Source of the DNA: Nocardia arizonensis
GTDB lineage: Bacteria > Actinomycetota > Actinomycetes > Mycobacteriales > Mycobacteriaceae
DNA length: 64,000 bases
Direction: 5' to 3'
Assembly: GCF_001310275.1 (NCBI RefSeq)
Contig: NZ_LGYZ01000048.1
Coordinates: 120,971 to 184,970, forward strand
Shown here: positions 1 to 8,956 of the stretch, piece after piece
Layout: every line of letters starts with the position of its first letter
Position numbering within the stretch: the first letter of the stretch is position 1
Notes under the pieces: model-generated
The model's database searches: none
What the model saw: the letters and a program-made list of their open reading frames with translations, nothing else
Told to the model about the DNA's origin: nothing
Translations under genes and position numbers: made by a program

Positions 1-861
1 ATTCGAGGTCCGCGGGTCGGTGGTGGAGACCAGGATGTTCTTGCGCACCGGATAGGCGGTGTTGCCGGGCAGCTGCGCCCATTCGGTATTCGCGCGGACC
101 AGGTCCAGGTAGCGGGCGATCCCGAATTTCGGCACCGGTCCCGGTGCGATGACGCCGGCCGCGGTCAGCAGGTCGACGATCGGCTGGAAGGTGGCGATCG
201 CCATCGGCGAGGAGAACGGCGTGTACTTGGCGGTTATATTGCGCGCGCGCAGGATGCGCTCGGCCACGGGCGTGCTCGACGGAAAGGCGAAATCGAATCC
301 GTCGAGGTCGATGGAGGTCGCGATCTGCCGGGATCCCGCCGCTTCGACCTGCACCCCGATGCCGTGGGCCGCCAGCGCGTCCGCCACCCGGGAATCCCGG
401 AAGAAGGCCATCTTCTCCGACCCCACCACACCACGCAGAACGCTCGGCGGCGGCGCGTCCGAGGCCGTCGCCGGTTCGGGGTCGCCCCCACGGCGCACAC
501 CCACCCCAACCGCGACGGCCGCCACCACGGCCGCCGCACCGCCGAGAATCAGCGCGTCGCGCCGACTCGGCATCGGCAGTGCGCGTCCGGCGTCGCCCGT
601 GGTGACGGGTGCGGGTGTGGTCGACTCCTCGGAATCGGTTGTCGCGGTTTCGGGTTCGTCGGATGTGTCCAGTTCCCGACGGGCCGTTCGCTCGATGAGG
701 ATGGGCACGAACTCACGCACGGGACGTCCGGCGAAACTCTGCCGGGCCCGTTCCACGGCCGTCCGTATGCGCTCCGGGGAGTGCGTCGTGCCGTAATCGT
801 CGAGCAGACTGCTGGTCAACCGGCTGATCGCCTGTTCCTCGCGCACCGTACCGACCGCCAC
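1..861 (-). CDS. Substrate-binding membrane protein, C-terminus beyond window
   Basis: The frame is open from the left edge, so only the N-terminal ~287 residues are present. A GTG at 861 is preceded by GAGGGAG at good spacing; an ATG at 1005 in the same frame would add 48 residues. In order it shows a short helical-bundle segment (about 1-55), an acidic/Thr-rich linker, one membrane segment after SRRDALILGGAA, then an extracellular domain with GVVGSEK and AAGSRQIATS. This architecture matches actinobacterial substrate-binding proteins that often carry a von Willebrand A domain further on. The ligand is unknown. Family call is recognition; the VWA part is inference because it lies outside the window. 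Confidence 0.75.
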   Translation of the reverse strand, partial: MAVGTVREEQAISRLTSSLLDDYGTTHSPERIRTAVERARQSFAGRPVREFVPILIERTARRELDTSDEPETATTDSEESTTPAPVTTGDAGRALPMPSRRDALILGGAAAVVAAVAVGVGVRRGGDPEPATASDAPPPSVLRGVVGSEKMAFFRDSRVADALAAHGIGVQVEAAGSRQIATSIDLDGFDFAFPSSTPVAERILRARNITAKYTPFSSPMAIATFQPIVDLLTAAGVIAPGPVPKFGIARYLDLVRANTEWAQLPGNTAYPVRKNILVSTTDPRTSN

Positions 862-1334
862 CGCATCTCCCTCGACCAGACCACCCACGGATTCGCGCCG
901 CACCGGGCGAGCGCGAGCCGAAACCTTACCGTCGTCCTCCCGGAAGTGATACTTCGACCGCTCCACCCTCCACGGTCGGAATCGCTGCGGCACTTGATAT
1001 CTCATGTATCACGTGCTCGCAGGTGATGACCGGCGATCCGACGAGAGATCCAACCCTGCGGTCGGCCCGGATGCCCGTGGTCGTCCGAAAGAAGTTCGCG
1101 CGGCCATCGGTCTCCTGTCATCGACTGTTGCGCCTGCGTTCACGGCCGACCGTGGACGCCGCCGCGACGGAGTCGTCGTCCCGAAGCGGCGTCACATGGA
1201 GCGAGCCGTGGCCCACGACGCAGCGGCCGCACACCCGCGACACCCGATCCACGTACGGAGACGGCCGCACGCCGTCGTGTGGTGGTTTCATGTGAGGTGA
1301 TCGAACTGCCCGGCATCGGTAGAGGTGGTGGAAG
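862..1334. other. Divergent intergenic region
   Basis: About 470 bases separate the minus-strand binding protein from the plus-strand monooxygenase. I see no convincing gene; frames here are arginine-rich with no ribosome binding site. It presumably holds both promoters. If the binding protein starts at 1005 instead of 861, the region shrinks accordingly. Confidence 0.5.
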
Positions 1335-2537
1335 TTGAGCACAGGCGATAGATCCCGAAACGGTGTCGTTCCAACGACATCGGCACGGCGGGTGCTGGTC
1401 GTCGGCGCGGGCGTCGGCGGCATATCCGTCGCACGGGCGCTGCTGCGCGATGGTCACGACGTGACCGTGTTCGAACAGGCCTCTGCCGTACGAGCCGGTG
1501 GCGGCGCGGTCACCATCTGGTCCAACGGCGCGAAGGTGCTCGGGCAACTCGGCGTCGACATGTCGGGAGCGGGTCAGTTGCTTTCCCGGGTCGAGGTGTC
1601 CACCGCGTCCGGGCGCCGCCTCGCCGTTATCGACGTGGCCGCGCTGAGCACCGACCTCGGAGCGCCCACCCGCATGGTTCCGCGGCGGATACTGCTGGAA
1701 CGAGTGATGGACGGCTTCCCGCTCGGCCGCATCCGGTGCGACTCCCGCGCCGTCGCCGTGACCAATACCACGGACGGCGTGCGAGTCGACTTCGCGGACG
1801 GCACCTCGGCCGAGGGCGATCTGTTGATCGGCGCGGACGGCCAATACTCGACCGTCCGCGCGACGTTGCGCACCCCGGGGCCGACGCCGACGGGCTGGTG
1901 CAGCTGGCAGGGGCTGGTCGAGATCCCCGACCTCGCCGACAGCGATGTCGCCGTGATCATCATCGATGAAGGCGGAAACTGCGGTTTGTGGCCCGCGGGC
2001 AACGGCAGCCTCCAGTGGTGGTTCGACCTGCCCTGGTCGCCGGATCTCCGACGACCGGACTCCCCCATCGACGTCATCCGATCCCACTTCACAGGCTGGT
2101 CCGAGGACACCGACCGCATACTGGCCGAATTGACCGACGACCACCTGGCCCTGTCGCCGTTCCCCCACTTCCGCCATCGGATACTGCGTGAATGGGGCCG
2201 AGGCCGATTCACCCTCCTCGGCGACGCCGCCCACACCATGCCGCCCACCCTCGCCCAAGGCACCAATCAGGCACTCCTTGACACAATGGTGCTCCGCCAC
2301 GCCCTCGCCTCCCCGCGCACCGTTCCCCAAGCGCTGCGCTGGTATGCCAAGACCCGCCGCCGCAGCGTCGCGGCGGTCTCCTGGCTCACCGCCCGCCAGG
2401 TCTCCCACGGCGAATCCGCCATGAAGCCTGCCGCACTACTACCCCCCGGCCTGGCAACCCGCGCACTGACGAGTTTCCTTCGCGCGACGAGCCATTCCGG
2501 CATGTCCTCGGCCGCGCGACCGGAAGACGGCGGCTAG
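1335..2537 (+). CDS. FAD-dependent monooxygenase (PHBH-like)
   Basis: 400 residues, the usual size for single-component flavoprotein aromatic hydroxylases. The dinucleotide motif GAGVGG lies in VVGAGVGGISVARAL near residue 25; the second FAD motif is LIGADGQYSTVR and the third is GDAAHTMPPTLAQGTNQA. It should use NAD(P)H and O2 to hydroxylate a small, probably aromatic, substrate in the cytoplasm. TTG at 1335 follows a purine-rich GGTGGTGGAAG and fits family starts. It stands alone, convergent with the next gene. Substrate cannot be read from sequence. Confidence 0.85.
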   Translation: MSTGDRSRNGVVPTTSARRVLVVGAGVGGISVARALLRDGHDVTVFEQASAVRAGGGAVTIWSNGAKVLGQLGVDMSGAGQLLSRVEVSTASGRRLAVIDVAALSTDLGAPTRMVPRRILLERVMDGFPLGRIRCDSRAVAVTNTTDGVRVDFADGTSAEGDLLIGADGQYSTVRATLRTPGPTPTGWCSWQGLVEIPDLADSDVAVIIIDEGGNCGLWPAGNGSLQWWFDLPWSPDLRRPDSPIDVIRSHFTGWSEDTDRILAELTDDHLALSPFPHFRHRILREWGRGRFTLLGDAAHTMPPTLAQGTNQALLDTMVLRHALASPRTVPQALRWYAKTRRRSVAAVSWLTARQVSHGESAMKPAALLPPGLATRALTSFLRATSHSGMSSAARPEDGG

Positions 2538-2597
2538 TTCTCACGTGCTGGGGTCCGCTGACGGCGGGTATCCAGTGTGAACCGTCCCCTGGGCGTC

Positions 2598-4436
2598 TCA
2601 GAAGTCGTAGGAGGCGACACCGATCGGCCCGACCCCGATGCAGAGGTCGAGTCCCGGTGTGGTCGGGCCGATCCGGATACCGGTCCCGCTGCCGACGACC
2701 CGGACATAGACGGTGTTCAATCCTTTGCGCACCGGCACACTCACCCGACGGCCGTACTCGAGCCCGACGGTCATACGCCCGTCACGGTCGGCCAGGTAGT
2801 TGAGTTGGGCGGTCCATTCGTGTTCCAGCATCGGGCCGTCCAGTGGCAGCAGTGACGGTTGGGGGCCGTTCACACGGTGGCCGCAATCCGGTTCGGGGCC
2901 GGGGATGATGCTGCGGTTCCACCACACGACGGCGTCGACCATTCGGCCGCTGTCGGTGATCATGCGCAGGCGCGGGGTGGATTCGGCGAACAGGCCGGGC
3001 GGGGCGATGGGAGCGAGTACCCGGTCGGCGAGATTCTCCGGGTAGGCCAGCGGGTTGAGTACGTTCCACGGAACCTCTTGGTCGAGCAGCGGTACGCCGT
3101 CCCAGCGCGCGAGTTCCGAACGCAACGTCGTGAGATAGGGTTCGGTCGGCGTGATCCGCCAGGACTGCACGAAGGTGTAGGTGGAGACGAGACCGCTCAC
3201 GGCGAACAGTGCGGTCAGGCTCGCCACGACGGATGCGTTCGGCGACTTCGCCCGTGGGCGCGGGCGCGCGCACAGGACGAGCGCGGCGGCCGCGGTCGCG
3301 ACCACCGCGGCGTCGGCGAAATAGCGCAGCGACTGCATCAGTTCACCCGCGGTGTTCGGGCCGCTGCGCGCGACCGCCACCGGCAGTTCCGCCAGCAAGA
3401 CGTAGGCGGCAGCCGACAGCCAGACCGGCAGCACTCGCTGTCTCACCCACACCGTCCACACCAGCAGCGCCGCCACCGCCGCCCACGCGAGCGCGACCGC
3501 CCATCCCGGCGCGTCGGCCCACGGCATGGACGGCAGCCACCGCTCCCATGCCCAGGGACCGCCAACCAGCGCGGGCACCAGACCCCGTGCGGTCGCCCCG
3601 GGCAGCAGCGAACGCACCTCGCCGGGACTGCGCTGCTCGCCCATCAGGTCGACCACCGTCAGATAGACCGCCGCCCAGCCCACGAGCGCGACCATCGACC
3701 CGACCCACAACGCCGCCCCGCGCCGGGCGACCGTCCGCAGCGGCCGCGTTCGACGCTGGACATAGAACAGCAGTACCGCCACCGCGAAGGCGACCCCGGG
3801 AATCACGACGGCCTTCTCGAAGAATCCCGAAGCCACCACGAGCACCGCCACGCCCGAGACCGCGTAGCGCACGCGTCCGGTACGCACCAGCAGCACCGCG
3901 TCGCCGACGACCCAGGCCAGGGCGAATTGCAGCGGCAGCGCGTTGAGCGCGGCGGCCCACCAGGCGAACGCTGTGACCGTGAGCGGTGTGAACAGGTAGA
4001 ACACGAACGGGACGAGGATTTTCCAGCGCCGCCCGATCAGGACGATCAGCATGCGCAATACCGCCAGCGATGCCGCGGCCTGCAAGCAGAGCAGCACGAC
4101 GACCGGTCCCGCCCAATTCAGGGGGGCGATCGCGTTCGTGGCCCAGGTGAGGGCGAATGCGAACGGCATCAAATGGCCGTCGTGGTCGGACAGCAGCAAC
4201 TGTTCCGACAGCAGCGGAAAGCGGGCCGCGCGGCTGACGAGAATGAGATCGTCCCAGTAGAAGTAGCCGCTCCCGGCCACCCACCACCGCACCGCGAGTT
4301 GCGCGACCATCAGGACGGCGGCGACGGTGAACAGCCGCGCCCGCCCGCTCGGACGGTCGAACATCCGGCCGCCCGGCGACCTGCCGCCGTCCGATTCGGA
4401 CGCGGGCTCCGAGCGGGTCGCCAGCGCGATATCCAC
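2598..4436 (-). CDS. Polytopic membrane protein, GT-C glycosyltransferase-like
   Basis: 612 residues if it starts at GTG 4436; the open frame continues upstream, but that part overlaps the subtilase and is arginine-rich noise. There are about ten hydrophobic helices. An early loop after TM1 carries YFYWDDLILVSRAARFP, an acidic pair in the first extracytoplasmic loop as in GT-C enzymes that use polyprenyl-phosphate sugars. The last ~200 residues form a soluble, probably extracellular domain. It lies 47 bases after the subtilase and could be cotranscribed. The GT-C assignment is inference from topology and the WDD motif; the sugar and acceptor are unknown. Confidence 0.6.
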   Translation of the reverse strand: MDIALATRSEPASESDGGRSPGGRMFDRPSGRARLFTVAAVLMVAQLAVRWWVAGSGYFYWDDLILVSRAARFPLLSEQLLLSDHDGHLMPFAFALTWATNAIAPLNWAGPVVVLLCLQAAASLAVLRMLIVLIGRRWKILVPFVFYLFTPLTVTAFAWWAAALNALPLQFALAWVVGDAVLLVRTGRVRYAVSGVAVLVVASGFFEKAVVIPGVAFAVAVLLFYVQRRTRPLRTVARRGAALWVGSMVALVGWAAVYLTVVDLMGEQRSPGEVRSLLPGATARGLVPALVGGPWAWERWLPSMPWADAPGWAVALAWAAVAALLVWTVWVRQRVLPVWLSAAAYVLLAELPVAVARSGPNTAGELMQSLRYFADAAVVATAAAALVLCARPRPRAKSPNASVVASLTALFAVSGLVSTYTFVQSWRITPTEPYLTTLRSELARWDGVPLLDQEVPWNVLNPLAYPENLADRVLAPIAPPGLFAESTPRLRMITDSGRMVDAVVWWNRSIIPGPEPDCGHRVNGPQPSLLPLDGPMLEHEWTAQLNYLADRDGRMTVGLEYGRRVSVPVRKGLNTVYVRVVGSGTGIRIGPTTPGLDLCIGVGPIGVASYDF

Positions 4437-4483
4437 GGCATCCCACCCTAGCCATCCCCGCGCCCGTGTGGACCGAGGGCGGG

Positions 4484-5947
4484 TCAGCGCGTGGCCTCCC
4501 CGGCGAGGTCGCGGATATCGGGCAGTGCGCCGATGCGCTGGACCACCGGTCGATCCGGTGCGGACTGCTGCGCCGAACCGGTGGTTCGCAGCAACTCGCG
4601 GATCTCGGCGGGGCCGCGTCGACCGGCGCCGTGTGCCGCGATGCCCTGACTGCACGCGATGGCGCCGACGACGATCGGCGACGCGCTCGAGGTGCCGCTG
4701 AAGACGTCGGTGTACCAGTAGTCCTCGTCGCCGCCGCCTTGGAGGTCGCCGTAGCCGGTGGCGGTGACCTCGAGTCCCCACGCCTGGACGTCCAGGCGTG
4801 AACCGTAGTTGGAGAAGGCAAGCCGGGAGCGGGCCGGACCGTGGTCGTTGCCGTGGGTACCCCGCGGCGGTGCGCCTGCGCCGACCAGGATCGCCCCGGA
4901 GTCCTCGGCGCCGCCGCGGAACGGATTACGCCAGGTGGAGGGGAAGTCGGCGGGTCGGACGTCGTAGAGGTCGGCATCGAGATCCTCACCGCCGTTGCCC
5001 GCGGCCGCCACCACCGCGATGCCGCGCGCACCCGCGTAGCGGATGGCGGCCAGATCGTCGGGCCACCATTCCACGGGGATATAGCCCATCTGATCCGGGC
5101 GGTTGCGGAAATCGCGGCGGGGTCCGGGGCGGTGCAGTTCGAGCAGGATCACATCGCCGGGCGCGAGCGCGTCGGCGGCGGCGCGAACGGCCGCGGCCGA
5201 GCCGCCGCCGAAGATGGACACCGCTCGGATCGTGGCCTCGGGCGCGATACCGGTGATGCCGAGACCGTCGAGGTCACCGCTGATCACCCCCGCGACCGCC
5301 GTGCCGTGATTGCGCCAGCCCGCGTCACCGGTCGATTCGCCACCGATCACCCCGCCCTGGTTGCCGGTGAGATTCTCGTGGGTGAACCGCCACGCGCCCT
5401 CGATATCGATGACCCGCACACCGGCGCCGCGTCCGCCGGGGCGCGTCCATGCCCACCGCGCGTTCACTCCCCGCGGCGCGGCATCCAGATAGCCTTGGCG
5501 CGCACCGAAATCCGGGGTCACCGACGGCACGGGCGCGAGGTCGCGGTTCGCGCGGTGGCCGGGCGCGATCGGTAATTCGGTGGCCGGTTTGACATACGCG
5601 CCGTCCACCACCTCGTCCTCGCGCAGCCGCCGCGCCACCGCCTCGGGATCGACTCCCGCGCCGTGGACGGTGAAATAGTTCAGGTACTCCCCCGCCGCGG
5701 ACTCGCGTTCGGTCGCGACGAGTCGGCTGCGCACCCGGTCGGCGGGACCGAAGATCCGGGTCAGCCGCGCGCCCGGCGGCAGCAGTCCGGTGAGCCGGGC
5801 TTCGGCGGCGAGACTGTCGCGCAGCACACCCGGCGCGACCGAACCGGACCCGCCGTGGGTGACCACGATCAATTCCGCGGGCGCGCACAGCACCCTCGAA
5901 ACCGAGGGGACCGAACTGCGGCGCTGATCGGTGGGTGTCATCTTCAC
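4484..5947 (-). CDS. S8 family serine peptidase (subtilase)
   Basis: 487 residues. The catalytic triad is visible: Asp181 in VIDIEGAW, His214 in NHGTAVAG and Ser420 in SGTSSASP, with the oxyanion Asn318 in AAAGNGG. An N-terminal ~150-residue region precedes the catalytic domain and may act as a prodomain. No signal peptide or membrane helix is evident, which is unusual for a subtilase and suggests a cytoplasmic enzyme or non-classical export. GTG 5947 or ATG 5941 could start it. The downstream GT-C-like gene is on the same strand, 47 bases away. Confidence 0.9.
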   Translation of the reverse strand: MKMTPTDQRRSSVPSVSRVLCAPAELIVVTHGGSGSVAPGVLRDSLAAEARLTGLLPPGARLTRIFGPADRVRSRLVATERESAAGEYLNYFTVHGAGVDPEAVARRLREDEVVDGAYVKPATELPIAPGHRANRDLAPVPSVTPDFGARQGYLDAAPRGVNARWAWTRPGGRGAGVRVIDIEGAWRFTHENLTGNQGGVIGGESTGDAGWRNHGTAVAGVISGDLDGLGITGIAPEATIRAVSIFGGGSAAAVRAAADALAPGDVILLELHRPGPRRDFRNRPDQMGYIPVEWWPDDLAAIRYAGARGIAVVAAAGNGGEDLDADLYDVRPADFPSTWRNPFRGGAEDSGAILVGAGAPPRGTHGNDHGPARSRLAFSNYGSRLDVQAWGLEVTATGYGDLQGGGDEDYWYTDVFSGTSSASPIVVGAIACSQGIAAHGAGRRGPAEIRELLRTTGSAQQSAPDRPVVQRIGALPDIRDLAGEATR

Positions 5948-6151
5948 AGTGAACCCGCTGCGCGTGCCCGGTGCCAGTCGAATCCTCGATCGTGTCGCCG
6001 AATTCGGTCGCGCCCTGTGGAACCGGACAGTACGGCGGTTTCACCACGACGCGTGCCCGTTGCGGCGGTGAAATCGGTGGCGCACGGCCCGGGGGCGGCG
6101 GCGTTGACGAGGACCCCGTCCCGGGGTGCATCGCGTGCCGCGAGGACAGTG

Positions 6152-6457
6152 CTATGTGAAGGTGGCACCGAGCGCGAGTCCGACGACAAGTCCTGGGATG
6201 GTCAGCAGAAATCCGGCAAAGGCGATGATCATCCCGACACCCGTGCGTCGCAGACTGTCTCTTATCGGAAGTTGTGCCGCGCTGAGCGCGACGAGTAGCG
6301 CGCCAACGATCGGTGGCCCGGCGATGAGCCAGGTGGCGTCGCGGGGCGCGGTGCCGGTGTAGGGCAATGAGATGCAGGCCATGCCTACAACGACAGCGAC
6401 GAACGACTCCGGCCCGAACCATTCCTGTCGTACGTATCTCGACGGCAACCCGCTCAT
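6152..6457 (-). CDS. Small membrane protein, last gene of ESX-type operon
   Basis: 101 residues with three hydrophobic helices (around 20-36, 42-60 and 76-98). ATG 6457 overlaps the stop of the preceding gene in an ATGA, indicating translational coupling. I do not recognise a family. It is the final gene of a five-gene minus-strand operon led by two ESX-like small proteins and a probable type VII effector. A membrane protein directly after an effector is a usual position for an immunity protein, but that role is inference. Confidence 0.7.
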   Translation of the reverse strand: MSGLPSRYVRQEWFGPESFVAVVVGMACISLPYTGTAPRDATWLIAGPPIVGALLVALSAAQLPIRDSLRRTGVGMIIAFAGFLLTIPGLVVGLALGATFT

Positions 6458-6765
6458 ATCGTTGCCAACCAGACGAATGTGACAAGTGCACCCGCGGCCG
6501 AGACACCGGTCGCTGCCCCCAATGTTCTCGCAGTGCCATGGCGAGCGAGCAGGGCGCCGGTCATCGCCGTCACTGCAACGATGGTCGCGTAGATCCAATG
6601 TCGCGACAGGTCCAATGATGGGAAGATTCCGTCGATCACGCCGGCGATCAGCGAGAAGACAACGACCTGCGACGTCACGGTCAACGGCATCGACACCGTG
6701 GCCGTCTGCCAGAAGGTCGAGTCCGACAGCACACCGGCGTGGTCGGAATCGAGGGGGTTCCCCAT
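6454..6765 (-). CDS. Small membrane protein, candidate immunity partner
   Basis: 103 residues; ATG 6765 overlaps the effector gene stop as TGATG, so translation is coupled. After a polar N-terminus (MGNPLDSDHAG) it has three hydrophobic helices: one near SQVVVFSLIAGVIDGIF, one near HWIYATIVAVTAMTGALL, and one at the C-terminus. It resembles the following small membrane protein in size and helix count. Not recognised as a named family. A role in protecting against, or anchoring, the upstream 365-residue protein is inferred from position only. Confidence 0.7.
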   Translation of the reverse strand: MGNPLDSDHAGVLSDSTFWQTATVSMPLTVTSQVVVFSLIAGVIDGIFPSLDLSRHWIYATIVAVTAMTGALLARHGTARTLGAATGVSAAGALVTFVWLATI

Positions 6766-7862
6766 CAGCGGACCACCACGGTGGTCGGTGGCTTGCTGGT
6801 GCTGCCCAAGGGGGTCGGTTTGTTCCGTTCCCAGTCCGTGTCGCTGAAGTCGGCCTTGAACGGCTCGAACATTTCCTTGCCTCCTCCGACCTCGTGGAAA
6901 AAGGGCAGGTTGGTTAACGGGCCCCATTGGCTGCCGGAGTTGGCAGCATCGATCAACACCGGTCGGCTGTTGCCTGCGGAATTGTCTTGGTAGATCTCCA
7001 TCGACGGATAGTTCGTGATTTCTCCACCCGCGACCACTCTCGGTGTGCCGGGATTGCCGCTGGATGGTGAGATCACAAGTTCGCCATTGACCGCGTGCCC
7101 GGTCAGGTCCGAACCCGGTGGCGCGAACGGGTTGGCGGCGTCGTATTGGATCAGGACCGAACCGTTGGGCAACTGTTGAGCAGCTACCTCGGGTTCACCG
7201 ACCTTTACCTCGCCGCTGGTGGTCACCGATGGGTTCTGGCGGGTGATGATGAGGCCATTCTCGTAGTCGACGTAAGTGACCACACGTGCGTGTTCGGGAT
7301 CGAAGTTCGGGTCCTCGGACCGATTGTCACCCATGTCGTACTCGGGAACATTGAACACCTGAGCGGCGGGAATAAACGCGGCGGCACGAACGATCCCCTG
7401 CCCCGGTACCGGTTCGATCTTGGCGACCTTGATATTCGGTTGCACACCTTGGTATTTGGGGTCGTAGCTGTTCGGATTCAGCGCTTCGGCAGTCTTCCAG
7501 TCGGTCGTGCTCAACGGCGCTCGCGCGAACACTTGCGCAAACGCTGCCGCCGAGGTCCGCAGGCGATCCGGATCCGCCCGTGGGTCTTGTTTCCTGGAGT
7601 CAGCGATCGCCGCGGTCGCTGCGGTCAACGCCGCTTCCGGAGCCGAGACATCGAGATCCTGATTGGCTTGCGCGATCTTCGCACCCCATCGGGCATCTGC
7701 ATCGGTGAGAGCCGCGACCATGCCCGCGAGCCTCGAAAGCTGCACTCCCGATTCGGAGTTCCAATCCTTCACACCGCTGACTGTCCAGTCGTCGGCGACA
7801 CTGACCGGGGCAATGACATGGTGCTGGAAGATGGTCCGGATTTCGGCCAACGGATGTGCCAT
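6765..7862 (-). CDS. Probable type VII secretion effector, 365 residues
   Basis: ATG 7862 comes one base after the stop of the WXG100-like gene. The first ~90 residues are helical and WXG/ESX-like (DDWTVSGVKDW, then DADARWGAK), followed by a ~250-residue domain without membrane helices that contains VVTYVDYENGLIITRQNPS and a long acidic, Gly-rich central part. No known toxin motif is recognised. Placement behind two small ESX-like proteins and before two small membrane proteins matches type VII effector loci in actinobacteria and Firmicutes. Secretion and toxicity are inference. Confidence 0.65.
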   Translation of the reverse strand: MAHPLAEIRTIFQHHVIAPVSVADDWTVSGVKDWNSESGVQLSRLAGMVAALTDADARWGAKIAQANQDLDVSAPEAALTAATAAIADSRKQDPRADPDRLRTSAAAFAQVFARAPLSTTDWKTAEALNPNSYDPKYQGVQPNIKVAKIEPVPGQGIVRAAAFIPAAQVFNVPEYDMGDNRSEDPNFDPEHARVVTYVDYENGLIITRQNPSVTTSGEVKVGEPEVAAQQLPNGSVLIQYDAANPFAPPGSDLTGHAVNGELVISPSSGNPGTPRVVAGGEITNYPSMEIYQDNSAGNSRPVLIDAANSGSQWGPLTNLPFFHEVGGGKEMFEPFKADFSDTDWERNKPTPLGSTSKPPTTVVVR

Positions 7863-7863
7863 A

Positions 7864-8118
7864 TCACGCGCTGCGCCCGCTGCCCCCCGCGCCGAGGTCA
7901 TCATAGGCGGTTGCGATCGCACGCATCTGGGTCCGTTCCCGATCGGCCTTGTCCTCGGCCGCCTGCCCGGCGTGACCGTTCCACACCAGATCATCATGGA
8001 TCGTCGAATACATGCCGTCCGACGCCGCGATGATCGCATCAGCGATCTCGGTCGCATGCCCGGCGATAGCCTGTAATTCCGATATATCCCAACTCAAGAC
8101 CTCGTTCGGAGTGGCCAT
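7864..8118 (-). CDS. WXG100-like ESX protein, 84 residues
   Basis: Start ATG 8118 has a very strong ribosome binding site, GGGGAGG. The protein is a short helical hairpin: LSWDISELQAIAGHATEIAD, a turn containing DDLVWNGHAG (the W-x-G position), then a second charged helix. Size and motif match the WXG100 superfamily, whose members dimerise and are exported by type VII systems. It lies five bases after another small ESX-like gene and one base before the 365-residue gene. No ESX core ATPase gene is in this window. Confidence 0.8.
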   Translation of the reverse strand: MATPNEVLSWDISELQAIAGHATEIADAIIAASDGMYSTIHDDLVWNGHAGQAAEDKADRERTQMRAIATAYDDLGAGGSGRSA

Positions 8119-8123
8119 CCGGG

Positions 8124-8435
8124 TCACCTCCCCCCAGCGGAGTTGATATCCCCGACAGCGGCGATGCGGGTAGCGGCATCGAGGTCTGAATCGCGGAAGG
8201 TCTCCGCCGAGATAGCCAGCACGCTGGCGAACTGGTTGAAGCGGGCCTCGAGCACGTCCTTCGCGCGTCGACTCAACGGATCCGATCTCCGCAACGCCGC
8301 GCCGACAATCGAACCTTTCAGCTTGTCCGCCATCGGAGCAGCAGCTAGGAACGGAGCGCCATCGATCCTGTCGGGAAGCGCGGCCAACGTGCCAGCGGCT
8401 GCCCGCAAACTGTCCGGATTGACCTCGAACGACAT
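8124..8435 (-). CDS. EspC-like small ESX-associated protein
   Basis: 103 residues; ATG 8435 follows GGGGAGGGG. It begins MSFEVNPDSLRAAAGTLAAL, the pattern of the EspC/DUF2580 group (a hydrophobic position, Asp/Pro, then L-R-A-A-A helix). A second helix runs through VLEARFNQFASVLAISAETF. Such proteins pair with WXG100 partners for export. It is the first gene of the operon running to 6152; the promoter should lie in 8436-8600. Confidence 0.75.
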   Translation of the reverse strand: MSFEVNPDSLRAAAGTLAALPDRIDGAPFLAAAPMADKLKGSIVGAALRRSDPLSRRAKDVLEARFNQFASVLAISAETFRDSDLDAATRIAAVGDINSAGGR

Positions 8436-8639
8436 GATTACCCCTCCCCGACAACCAATGAAAGCATCGAACGGCCAGCTTATCCTGCGCCTATCAATGC
8501 CCTCAATACAGACGATCCAGGCACACAGATAGGCGTAGACGGTCGCGGCTGACACGAATTCTTGGCGAGTAGAGAATTTCGGTTCGCCACGGCGGCACGG
8601 TCTCGAAGTTGTGTGGCTTGTTCGGTGGGTGATGCGGGT

Positions 8640-8835
8640 TTGCATCGGTGTTGGCGCCGCGGTCTTGGCAGCGGCGATGCCTTCGCGTTGGCGGATGAGG
8701 GCGCGTTCGAAACCCCAACCACGGCAACGTGCACAACGCGATCGCCAACCCAACCGATCCGCCGGACTCAATGAAGAACCCGGAACAACTCCTCCCGCCC
8801 GAGATTCGGCCGATGCTGAGGCTATCCGGATTACT
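8640..8835 (-). pseudogene. Tn3-family transposase/resolvase relic
   Basis: Two decayed coding scraps are joined on the minus strand. One encodes IALCTLPWLGF, the characteristic start region (DUF4158) of Tn3-family transposases. It runs directly into FERALIRQREGIAAAK, the helix-E region of a serine resolvase. There are stops and frame changes around them. The tnpA part is an inverted copy of the fragment near 9865-10140: the bases around 8710-8790 match the complement of 9950-10050 closely. The remaining sequence between 8436 and 8956 shows no gene. Confidence 0.7.
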
Positions 8836-8956
8836 GCCGGAACCCCGAGGCGCGGCCCTTCGAACCCATTGCGGGCACACGAGTTCGTGCCGTGCCGTCA
8901 GCGCTCGCGCGGCGGCGCGATGCGTTCTCCGTGGGCGAAACCCACGCCGCCGCACG

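Noticed and set aside
2859..4451. Long plus-strand open frame opposite the GT-C-like gene
   Set aside because: Gln/Arg/His-rich composition with no family resemblance; it is the complement of a clear membrane protein in GC-rich DNA.
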